Source of the DNA: Desulfovibrio sp. | Lineage (GTDB): Bacteria; Desulfobacterota; Desulfovibrionia; Desulfovibrionales; Desulfovibrionaceae | DNA length: 10,724 nucleotides | Assembly (NCBI GenBank): GCA_020217165.1 | Contig: JAIWOE010000132.1 | Location: 1 to 10,724 of the forward strand | Direction of reading: 5' to 3' | Shown here: in pieces, positions 1 to 6,023 of the stretch | Position numbering within the stretch: the first letter of the stretch is position 1 | Layout of the letters: each line of letters begins with the position of its first letter | Translations under genes and position numbers: made by a program | The notes under the pieces: generated by a model | Seen by the model: the letters and a program-made list of their open reading frames with translations, nothing else | What the model was told of the DNA's origin: nothing | Databases searched by the model: none

Positions 1-613
1 CGAAGAAAAAGCCCTGAAAGAGGGTGTACCCCACCTTGCGCAGGAACTCGAACTGTCGGATGTCCTCCACCCGTTTGGCGCCCAGCAGCGCATGGTTGGA
101 CTTGGCCAGGATGGTCAGTTCCTTGAGCCGGGGAACATCCTTGCTCAGGATGTCGATGAACACGATGTCTGCCAGCTCAAGCAGAGCCAGGCAATCGGGG
201 TCGCCGGTAAAGTCGTTCAGGGCCACCTGATACCCCAGGGCCTTGCACTCGCGCAGGGCCTCCAGCACTGCTTTGTTGCGGGCAAAGCTCTCCTCCACCA
301 ACAGAATGGTGGAGGATGCCGGCAAGGTCAGGGGTGTTTTGCGTAGCAGGCTTTCTTCTGTGAAGTTGATGCACACCTTCCTGATGCGTTCTTCCCCTTT
401 GGGAAGATTCAGGATGGCATTGGAGATGACCGTCAGGGTGGCCATGTCCTTGTCATCAAAGGTGGCCTGAGTGGCCTCGGGGGAATGACGATAGAGCAGG
501 GCATACCCCCAGACTCTCTTGTCCCCGTCAAAAATGGGCTGACGGGCGAAGAAGGTGTCCACGTACAAGGGGGGGATGCCCTCCTTGCTCGTTTCCTGGG
601 TATGGTCGGCCAT
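1..613 (-). CDS. Degenerate EAL-HDOD signalling protein (YuxH/CdgJ-like), 3'-truncated by window edge
   Basis: Read from ATG at 613, this frame gives 204 residues and leaves the window at position 1 without a stop. It carries the start of a YuxH-type EAL domain: ARQPIF at residues 23-28, GYALLYR at 36-42, a conserved INFTEE segment near 82-87, ALNDF at 131-135, VFID at 151-154 and VGYTLFQGFFF at the edge. Active EAL phosphodiesterases have a glutamate in the first motif (E-x-L-x-R); here it is Ala38, and the usual DDFG reads NDFTG, so cyclic-di-GMP hydrolysis looks lost. Family members continue into an HDOD domain, which would lie outside the window. Such proteins act in the cytoplasm as regulators of motility or surface behaviour, probably by protein contacts. 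The start is supported by AGAGGAG just upstream, although the 3-nt spacing is short. The family call is firm; the HDOD half is inferred. Confidence 0.82.
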   Translation of the reverse strand, partial: MADHTQETSKEGIPPLYVDTFFARQPIFDGDKRVWGYALLYRHSPEATQATFDDKDMATLTVISNAILNLPKGEERIRKVCINFTEESLLRKTPLTLPASSTILLVEESFARNKAVLEALRECKALGYQVALNDFTGDPDCLALLELADIVFIDILSKDVPRLKELTILAKSNHALLGAKRVEDIRQFEFLRKVGYTLFQGFFF

Positions 614-633
614 GCGCTCCTCTCAACTGGCTG

Positions 634-661
634 ATTCTAGGGGGTTTCCCAACTGCGTGAA
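634..661 (-). promoter_or_regulatory. Candidate sigma-70-type promoter of the EAL-HDOD gene
   Basis: On the minus strand a TAGAAT box (639-634, 5 of 6 matches to TATAAT) lies 16 nt downstream of TTCACG (661-656, 4 of 6 matches to TTGACA). Transcription would start near 627, leaving a leader of about 14 nt that just contains the ribosome binding site. This is motif matching only. Confidence 0.35.
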
Positions 662-866
662 AGGCTTGTATCATGAATTGGCGCAGGCTGAAAGAGCGCA
701 ATGCGCATGCGGGCCGGTTGTGTAGACTTCAGTTAGGGCTGGACGCCGCGCGGCGCTTGACGTAGAGGAAATGCGAGGCTTGGCATCGCATCTATTCCGG
801 GGGGTTGTTGCGTGTGCAAGGCGGTTGCCAATGCCGGGCATTGCGCCTGCCGTGGGCGTTGTGTGG

Positions 867-887
867 CGAGGCCGCCGGGCGGCCTCG
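867..887. repeat. Perfect GC-rich inverted repeat (hairpin)
   Basis: CGAGGCCGCC and GGCGGCCTCG flank a single central G. As RNA it would fold into a stem of about 8 pairs with a small loop. It lies 53 bp upstream of the ATPase start and has no T-run on either side, so it is not a standard intrinsic terminator. It may be a leader structure or chance. Confidence 0.45.
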
Positions 888-939
888 TCCTTCGCGTCGC
901 ATATCATGTTAGCACCGTAAGGAACATGTTGCCAGCGCT

Positions 940-2619
940 ATGATGAAACCAGCGGACGCGCCCGCCATGCCGGGTTTCTCTTCGGATGATGAAATGCGCC
1001 AGGCCCGGATGGTGCAACGCAAATCCGGGCTCAAGCTGGCGGAGTATTTGCGACATCAGGGCAAGCTCAAAGAAGACGAGCTGATGGAATATGTGGCCAA
1101 TCAGCTGCAGATAGACAAATATTCCGTCGAAAAATATCCCGTCGATACCTCCCTCTCTCGCGTGCTGCCCATGGAAGTGGCCCGCAAGCACCATGTGGCC
1201 GTGCTGCGCCAAAAGGGCAGCATGATCTGGCTGGCCACGTCGGACCCCCTGAACGTGGGCATGCTGGACATCCTGGAGAAGTCCACCAAGTTCGACATCG
1301 AACCCGTCTATTGCCCCAAGGGAGAGCTGGACGAGCTACTCTTCCAGTATTACGGCAAGACCACGGACATGAAAGACCTGGTGGGCGCCATTGAGGAATT
1401 TCATGTGGAGAGCGATGATGAGCTCATCGCCGACGGCCTGGGGGACATCTCCATGGCCGCCCTGGAAGATGCGCCCATTGTCCGCCTGGTTAACCAGGTG
1501 CTCTCCCAGGCCGTGGCGGAAAACGCCTCAGACATCCACATCAGCCCGCAACGTGACCGCGTGCAGCTGCGGTTTCGCATCGACGGCGTGCTGCGCGAGT
1601 ATCCGGCCCCGCCCAAGTCCGTGTTCATGCAGTTCGTCTCCCGCATGAAGCTCCTGGCAAACATGGACATCTCCGTGACCCGCATTCCCCAGGATGGCCG
1701 GTTCTCCTTCAACGTCCAGACCAAGGAAGTCAACGTCCGCGTCTCGTCCCTGCCCACTATCTATGGCGAAAACATGGTGTTGCGGCTGCTGATGAAGGCC
1801 CGCAAGACCCTGAGCTTGGAAGACCTGGGCATGAACGAGGATGACCAGAAGCGGCTGGAGGAGAACCTCTTCAAATCCTACGGCATGCTGCTGGCCTGCG
1901 GCCCTACGGGGAGCGGGAAAACCACCCTGCTGTATGCCATGCTGGCCCGGGTGGACAAGCCGGAAATCAATATCATCACCCTGGAAGACCCCGTGGAAAC
2001 CCGGGTGGACACCATCCGCCAGGTGCAGCTGAACCGCAAGGCTGGCATGACCTTTGCCTCGGGCCTCAAGTCCATCCTGCGCCAGGACCCGGACGTGTTG
2101 ATGGTGGGGGAAATCCGGGATCAGGAAACCGCCCAGATTGCCATCGAATCCGCCATGACCGGCCACCGCCTGCTCTCCACCGTGCATACCAATGACGCTC
2201 CAGGCGCCATCACCCGCTTTATCGATATGGGCATCGAGCCCTTTCTCATTTCCTCCACCTTGCTCATTGCTGTGGGGCAGCGCCTGGTGCGCCGCAACTG
2301 CATGCATTGCCTCACTGAATATACCCCACCCCAGCCCATGGTGGAAGCCCTGCACCTCAAGCGGCCCATCCCTTTCCTCAAGGGCAAGGGCTGCCCCCGC
2401 TGCCGCGACACGGGCTACGCCGGCCGCGTGGGCGTGTACGAAGCCCTGGCCATTGACGAGGAGATTCAGGAAATGATCGTGGCCCGAAAGTCCTCCAAGG
2501 AAATCGGCCGCGCGGCCTCGGCGGCCAAGAAGTTCCGTTCCATGAAGAACGACGCCCTGACCAAGGTGGCCAAGGGCATCACCACCCTGGAGGAAGCCGC
2601 TCCCATCCTCTTCATGTAG
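940..2619 (+). CDS. GspE/PilB-family secretion or type IV pilus assembly ATPase
   Basis: This 559-residue protein is a cytoplasmic hexameric ATPase of the type that powers type II secretion or pilus extension. Residues 31-140 look like the N-terminal T2SSE_N/MshEN region, including a GKLKEDELMEYVANQ helix. The ATPase core has Walker A GPTGSGKTT at 321-329, the Asp box ITLEDPVE near 343-350, Walker B GEIRD at 390-394 and the His box STVHTNDA at 413-420. A zinc-type tetracysteine follows: C454-x2-C457 and C485-x2-C488. Length is normal for the family. The start is uncertain: ATG at 940 and 943 are adjacent and the nearest Shine-Dalgarno (AAGGA, 919-923) is too far away; an in-frame stop at 910-912 rules out extension. 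No gsp or pil genes adjoin, so GspE, PilB and MshE roles cannot be separated here. Family assignment is very strong. Confidence 0.93.
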   Translation: MMKPADAPAMPGFSSDDEMRQARMVQRKSGLKLAEYLRHQGKLKEDELMEYVANQLQIDKYSVEKYPVDTSLSRVLPMEVARKHHVAVLRQKGSMIWLATSDPLNVGMLDILEKSTKFDIEPVYCPKGELDELLFQYYGKTTDMKDLVGAIEEFHVESDDELIADGLGDISMAALEDAPIVRLVNQVLSQAVAENASDIHISPQRDRVQLRFRIDGVLREYPAPPKSVFMQFVSRMKLLANMDISVTRIPQDGRFSFNVQTKEVNVRVSSLPTIYGENMVLRLLMKARKTLSLEDLGMNEDDQKRLEENLFKSYGMLLACGPTGSGKTTLLYAMLARVDKPEINIITLEDPVETRVDTIRQVQLNRKAGMTFASGLKSILRQDPDVLMVGEIRDQETAQIAIESAMTGHRLLSTVHTNDAPGAITRFIDMGIEPFLISSTLLIAVGQRLVRRNCMHCLTEYTPPQPMVEALHLKRPIPFLKGKGCPRCRDTGYAGRVGVYEALAIDEEIQEMIVARKSSKEIGRAASAAKKFRSMKNDALTKVAKGITTLEEAAPILFM

Positions 2620-2636
2620 GCCGGCTGCTGCCGGTC
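2619..2636. terminator. Small hairpin between convergent genes, possible weak bidirectional terminator
   Basis: GCCGGC (2620-2625) pairs with GCCGGT (2630-2635) around a TGCT loop, and 2619/2636 can extend the stem. It spans the 15-bp gap between the stop codons of the ATPase gene (TAG, 2617-2619) and the convergent MocR gene (TCA on the plus strand, 2635-2637). It lacks a T-run on either strand, so termination is uncertain. Confidence 0.35.
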
Positions 2637-4095
2637 ACAGCCCCCGCGCGATGGCCCCCAGCCGGGCCACGGCCTGCTCCACCTGCGGCGTAAAGCGCAA
2701 CCCCGTGGAAAGCCGGAGGAAACGCTCGAATCCACTGCCGTTGGAAAACAGCAGGCCCGGCGAAATGCCGATGCCCTCAGCCGCAGCCCGCAAAAATACC
2801 TCCACCCCCGTGGGGCCACCCGCGGGCAGCTCCACCCACAGGATGCAGCCCCCCCGCGGGGTGGTGGCGCAGGTGCCCTCGGGAAAATGGCGGGAGACCG
2901 CCAGCCGCATGGCCTCGGTCTGCTGTTCCAGTTCCCGGGTAATGCGGGCCAGGTGCCGGTCGTACAGACCACGCTCCAGGTATTCGGCCACGGCCAGTTC
3001 CGTGGGGGCGGCCCCGGACAAGGTGGACATGCCCTTGAGTTCCAAGGCCCTGGACGCCACGGCCTTGCCCGGCAACAGGTAGCCCACGCGGTAGCCCGGG
3101 GTCAGGGTTTTGGAAAAGGACGAAACCAGCGTCACCACGCCGCGCTCGTCAAAGGCCTTGCATGCCGGTGGCCGCGGTGTGCCCCCGGGATGGGCGGAGG
3201 GGAAGATGAGGTCTCCATAGACGTCATCCTCCACCAGGGGGATGTTGCGGCTGCTCAGGAGCTGCACCAGCTCGGCCTTGGCCTCGGGGGGCATACAGCT
3301 GCCGTCGGGGTTGTTCCAGGTGGGGGTGAGCACACAGGCGGCAATGTCGAAGCGGTCCAGGGCTTCGGCCACATCGGTGGGGCTGATGCCCGTATGGGGA
3401 TGGGAGGGGACCTCCACGGCCCGCAGGCCCATTAATTCAAGCATCTGCAAAAAAAAGTGATACGTGGGCGAGGCGATGAGCACGGCGTCCCCGGGATGGG
3501 TGAGGGCCCGCAGGGCGATGGACATGCCCTCCGTGGCGCCGCAGGTGGTCAGGATCTCCTCCGGCGCAGCCAGCACGCCAGCCAACGCCAGACGGCGCGC
3601 CACCTGTCGTCGCAGTTCCAGGCTGCCGGCCACGGGGGCGTAATGGGCCACGCGGTCCGGCTGGCGGCGGCTCACCTCGGCCAGCAGGCGGGACAAGGTG
3701 AGCGCCGGCAGCAAGGTGGGATCCACCTGGGCCACGCCCAGGGGCAGCACCTCGTCGCGGCCCAGGGTCTCCAGCACCCGGCGCACAATCTCCCCCCGCC
3801 GCACGGGGCGGGCCACGGGCGCCGCCATGGCTGGTGCCCCGGCCGGGGGCAGGGTGGCGGTGGGCTGCCGTACCACAAATCCCGATCGCGGCCGTGACTC
3901 TAACACCCCGATGCGTTCCAGGGATTCATAGGCCTGCACCACCGTGGCCAGGGAGACCCCCATGGCCGCGGCGGTTTCCCGCAGGGACGGCACCTTGCGG
4001 CCGGGGGGAATGGAGCCGGTCTGGATCATGCCCAAAATGCGCTGTTCGACGCGCTTGTGCAGGGGGGCGTCAGGCGCTGACAGGGGCGATGCCAT
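2635..4095 (-). CDS. MocR/GabR-type regulator: GntR winged helix fused to PLP aminotransferase-like domain
   Basis: The 486-residue product has a GntR-type winged helix-turn-helix at about 10-76 (PSLRETAAAMGVSLATVVQA at 36-55, with the wing near RSGFVV) and a fold-type I aminotransferase domain from about 100 to the end. The PLP-site residues of the fold are visible: NNP at 261-263, EDDVYGD at 289-295, the Schiff-base lysine K329 in SFSKT, and GYRVGY at 334-339. Proteins of this build usually bind DNA as dimers and sense an amino acid or vitamin B6 derivative through PLP; they seldom act as true transaminases. The start at 4095 has a GAGGT ribosome site 6 nt upstream. The gene is divergent from an EamA exporter, a common regulator-target arrangement, so the exporter is the likely target. 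The effector is unknown; a thiol or cysteine-related amino acid is plausible. A pure aminotransferase role is less likely because of the winged helix. Confidence 0.92.
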   Translation of the reverse strand: MASPLSAPDAPLHKRVEQRILGMIQTGSIPPGRKVPSLRETAAAMGVSLATVVQAYESLERIGVLESRPRSGFVVRQPTATLPPAGAPAMAAPVARPVRRGEIVRRVLETLGRDEVLPLGVAQVDPTLLPALTLSRLLAEVSRRQPDRVAHYAPVAGSLELRRQVARRLALAGVLAAPEEILTTCGATEGMSIALRALTHPGDAVLIASPTYHFFLQMLELMGLRAVEVPSHPHTGISPTDVAEALDRFDIAACVLTPTWNNPDGSCMPPEAKAELVQLLSSRNIPLVEDDVYGDLIFPSAHPGGTPRPPACKAFDERGVVTLVSSFSKTLTPGYRVGYLLPGKAVASRALELKGMSTLSGAAPTELAVAEYLERGLYDRHLARITRELEQQTEAMRLAVSRHFPEGTCATTPRGGCILWVELPAGGPTGVEVFLRAAAEGIGISPGLLFSNGSGFERFLRLSTGLRFTPQVEQAVARLGAIARGL

Positions 4096-4110
4096 GGGGG
4101 GACCTCGTCA

Positions 4111-4157
4111 TCTGTACTGGGTGAATTTTCAATTTCTGTGTCTGTTCACATGACAGA
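4111..4157. promoter_or_regulatory. Candidate MocR operator: repeated TCTGT motifs
   Basis: The spacer between the divergent regulator and exporter genes has TCTGT at 4111-4115, 4135-4139 and 4141-4145, plus the inverted copy ACAGA at 4153-4157. The last two form TCTGT-N7-ACAGA. MocR regulators such as GabR and PdxR are known to bind repeated sites in divergent promoters, so this cluster is the best operator candidate. I could not place a convincing -35/-10 pair for either gene. Binding is inferred. Confidence 0.45.
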
Positions 4158-4203
4158 TTCTGGCGCAATGTCCAGCCCTGCGCCGGGCGATGGGGTTCGG
4201 CGG

Positions 4204-4210
4204 AAGGAGG
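4204..4210 (+). promoter_or_regulatory. Strong ribosome binding site that fixes the exporter start
   Basis: AAGGAGG lies 7 nt before ATG at 4218. An in-frame TTG at 4215 would be only 4 nt away and adds one codon; the ATG is preferred. Confidence 0.85.
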
Positions 4211-4217
4211 AGTCTTG

Positions 4218-5159
4218 ATGCAACTGCGCATGTCCGGCCGGGATACGGCCGTGGCCCTGCTGACGACGTGTGTCTGGGGTCTGAATTTCGTGGTCATCCG
4301 CTGGGGCCTGGGCGAATGGCCGCCCCTGTTTTTCGCAGGCCTGCGGTTCACCGTGGTGGCCCTGCCCGCAGTGTTCATCATCGGTCGCAACGGCCTGCCC
4401 TTGCGGCTGGTGCTGGCCACGGGGTCCCTGGTGGGCGTGGGCTATTTTTCACTCCTGTTCGTGGGCATGCAGCTGGGCATGCCGCCCGGATTGTCGGCCC
4501 TGGTGTCCCAGGCGCAGGTGTTGTTCACGGCCTTGTTTTCCGTGTGGTTGCTGAACCAGAAGCCCACGGCCTGGCAGTGGTGCGGCATGGGAGTGGCCGG
4601 GGTGGGGCTGTACCTTTCCGCCGGCAATTCCCTGGCCCTGGCCCCGCTGGCCGGCTTTGCCCTGGTGCTTGTGGCCGCCCTGTTCTGGGGCCTGGGCAAC
4701 ATCATGATGAAAAAACTCGCAGGCGACGTGAAAGTGGATGGGTTTCGCCTGACCATCTGGATGTCCCTGGTGCCCATCATCCCCAATCTTGTCTTGTCCT
4801 TCTGCACGGAGCAGGGGCAGTGGGAAGCCCTGCAGCACCTCACCTGGATGGGCGTGTTCGCCGTGCTGTACACGGCCTGGGGCTCCACCATCCTTGGCTG
4901 GGGCGTCTGGGCCTGGCTGCTGCGCAAGTATGCCGCCCCGCAGGTGGCTCCCTTTGCGCTGCTGGTGCCGGTGGTCACCCTGGCCATTGCCGTGAGCCTG
5001 GGCATGGAACCCCTGAAGCTGGAGACGGCCGTGGCCTCTGCCCTGCTCCTGGGCGGCGTGGCCCTGACCCTGTTCGGGGATCGGCTGGGGGGATTGTGTC
5101 CGTGGCGCTGGCTGCGGCCCAGCCCGGCGGAGGATGGTTATTCCATCAAGTCCAGATAG
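4218..5159 (+). CDS. eamA: EamA-family exporter (O-acetylserine/cysteine exporter-like), DMT superfamily
   Basis: The 313-residue protein has about ten hydrophobic segments in two EamA repeats, the normal length and build for this inner-membrane drug/metabolite transporter family. It resembles E. coli EamA (YdeD) over its length as I remember that sequence: WGLNFVVIRWGL at 20-31, PPLFFAGLRF at 35-44, GMPPGLSALVSQAQ at 87-100, WGLGNIMMKK at 157-166, VPIIPN at 185-190 and VAPFALLVPVV at 243-253. EamA exports O-acetylserine and cysteine; substrate here is inferred from that likeness, and related metabolites are possible. The divergent MocR gene and its repeats make regulation by that protein likely. 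The last 22 bp overlap the end of the convergent solute-binding protein gene. The hydrophilic tail after about residue 290 is poorly conserved. Confidence 0.88.
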   Translation: MQLRMSGRDTAVALLTTCVWGLNFVVIRWGLGEWPPLFFAGLRFTVVALPAVFIIGRNGLPLRLVLATGSLVGVGYFSLLFVGMQLGMPPGLSALVSQAQVLFTALFSVWLLNQKPTAWQWCGMGVAGVGLYLSAGNSLALAPLAGFALVLVAALFWGLGNIMMKKLAGDVKVDGFRLTIWMSLVPIIPNLVLSFCTEQGQWEALQHLTWMGVFAVLYTAWGSTILGWGVWAWLLRKYAAPQVAPFALLVPVVTLAIAVSLGMEPLKLETAVASALLLGGVALTLFGDRLGGLCPWRWLRPSPAEDGYSIKSR

Positions 5160-5821
5160 AACAGTTCGAGTTCCTCAAATCGCACCACCAGGGGAGCCGC
5201 GCGCGACAGGCACACGAACAGCGGCAGGGCGGCGATTTCCAACGGCGCCTTGATGAGATTGCCCGGCAAGGCGGGGCGGTGGCGCTCCCAGGCCACCGCT
5301 TCCGCAGCCAGGGCATCTATGGAGCCGCCCGCCAGGGCTGGCAGCAGGTCGGCCAGCCGACCGCGCAGCACTCGCCTGCCGGGGACGGATTCCACCGCCG
5401 GCAGGCGCACCCCATCGGCCAGCCCCATGCGGTACTGTGACAAATCTGTTTCAAACTGCAAAAAATGTTCGGCGCCCTTGCGGACGTAGATATGCAACGC
5501 CCCTTGTATGCGGTGGGGCGCCCGGAAGCACTGCAAGGCTTCGCGGTGGGTCACGGGATCCGCAATGCCGGCCACGACCTCGGCGCGACCCTCCAGCAGA
5601 GGCGTGAGGTCGGCGGCGGTGGCCATGGGCACCCATTGTGGAGTAAAATCGAGTCGTTGCGCCAGGATGGAAAGCACTTCCACGTCCGGCCCCCGCGCCT
5701 GGCCTCCCTGCATCCACTGCCAGGGGGCCAGGGGCGCCACCGCCACGAAGAGCTCGGATTTCGCATGGCTCGGAATCGGCCACTGCAACACCAGCATCAA
5801 ACACAAGAGTGCCCGACGCAT
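5138..5821 (-). CDS. Periplasmic solute-binding protein, SBP family 3-like, without a permease
   Basis: From ATG at 5821 the product has 227 residues. It begins with a clear signal peptide (MRRALLCLMLVLQWPIPSHA, residues 1-20, cleavage after SHA), so the mature protein is periplasmic. The mature part follows the family 3 binding-protein pattern: a first strand LFVAVAPLAPW at 24-34, GPDVEVLSILAQRL at 44-57, a LLEGRAEVVAGIADPVTHRE segment near 75-94 and an RMGLADG hinge-side strand near 131-137. At about 207 mature residues it is slightly short. The open frame extends upstream to 6118, but the signal peptide and the candidate promoter at 5861-5889 favour 5821; 5854 is an alternative. No Shine-Dalgarno is visible at either. 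No ABC permease or ATPase gene adjoins, so it may serve a distant transporter or a sensor. The ligand cannot be read from sequence. Confidence 0.75.
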   Translation of the reverse strand: MRRALLCLMLVLQWPIPSHAKSELFVAVAPLAPWQWMQGGQARGPDVEVLSILAQRLDFTPQWVPMATAADLTPLLEGRAEVVAGIADPVTHREALQCFRAPHRIQGALHIYVRKGAEHFLQFETDLSQYRMGLADGVRLPAVESVPGRRVLRGRLADLLPALAGGSIDALAAEAVAWERHRPALPGNLIKAPLEIAALPLFVCLSRAAPLVVRFEELELFYLDLME

Positions 5822-5826
5822 GGTGG

Positions 5827-5840
5827 TGCAAATTTTTGCA
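5827..5840. repeat. AT-rich palindrome just upstream of the solute-binding protein start
   Basis: TGCAAA and TTTGCA are perfect inverted arms around TT. The element lies 6 bp before the chosen ATG at 5821, within the predicted leader. It could bind a regulator or form a small hairpin near the start codon. Confidence 0.45.
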
Positions 5841-5842
5841 TG

Positions 5843-5870
5843 TTGACAACGCATGGGGTTTCTGTACAGT
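5843..5870 (+). promoter_or_regulatory. Candidate sigma-70-type promoter for the TolC-family lipoprotein gene
   Basis: A perfect TTGACA (5843-5848) is followed after 16 nt by TACAGT (5865-5870, 4 of 6 matches to TATAAT). Transcription would begin near 5877 and give a leader of about 147 nt before ATG at 6024. Confidence 0.5.
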
Positions 5871-5889
5871 TTGATGGTGAAATCATCAA
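5861..5889 (-). promoter_or_regulatory. Candidate promoter for the solute-binding protein gene
   Basis: On the minus strand TTGATG (5889-5884) and TACAGA (5866-5861) are 17 nt apart. The -10 overlaps the opposing promoter's -10 within the palindrome CTGTACAG (5862-5869). A start near 5854 fits translation from 5821 and argues against the longer N-terminal extension. Confidence 0.38.
5871..5889. promoter_or_regulatory. Inverted repeat TTGATG-N7-CATCAA, candidate operator
   Basis: Perfect 6-bp arms separated by 7 nt span the predicted transcription start of the rightward gene and cover the -35 box of the leftward promoter. The geometry suits a dimeric regulator that controls both genes. The regulator is unknown. 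Confidence 0.45.
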
Positions 5890-6023
5890 GACGCAGCGGC
5901 CTCCATGCGCCGGGCTGTGCCTTGATGGCGCGGAGGGGACGGCGGCACTCCCAGGGCACTCCCGTGGAGACGGCCGACCGCGCACAAGACCGAGACAAGC
6001 CATGGAGCCTTGGGGAGTAGGGC

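Larger units (their letters stand above)
614..939. other. Non-coding divergent spacer with several short inverted repeats
   Basis: These 326 bases separate the divergent EAL-HDOD and ATPase genes. I see no convincing protein gene. Self-complementary stretches include ATGCGCAT at 701-708, CGCCGCGCGGCG at 744-755, ATGCGA-N9-TCGCAT at 771-791, CAATGCC-G-GGCATTG at 829-843, and the strong hairpin at 867-887. Some could be operators or part of an RNA leader for the ATPase gene, but GC-rich DNA produces such palindromes readily. No clear promoter for the ATPase gene was found; TTGACG at 757-762 has no good -10 partner. Confidence 0.5.

Noticed and set aside
779..798. Sigma-54 promoter beginning TTGGCA
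   Set aside because: No GC element at the required spacing downstream.
867..887. Intrinsic terminator
   Set aside because: Strong stem, but no T-run on either side, and the position is between divergent starts where no terminator is needed.
1528..2355. A 275-codon minus-strand frame inside the ATPase gene
   Set aside because: Antisense shadow of the strongly conserved GspE/PilB core.
4190..5440. A 416-codon plus-strand open frame overlapping the exporter
   Set aside because: Gly/His/Arg-rich without motifs, while the other frame encodes a clear EamA transporter with a perfect ribosome site.
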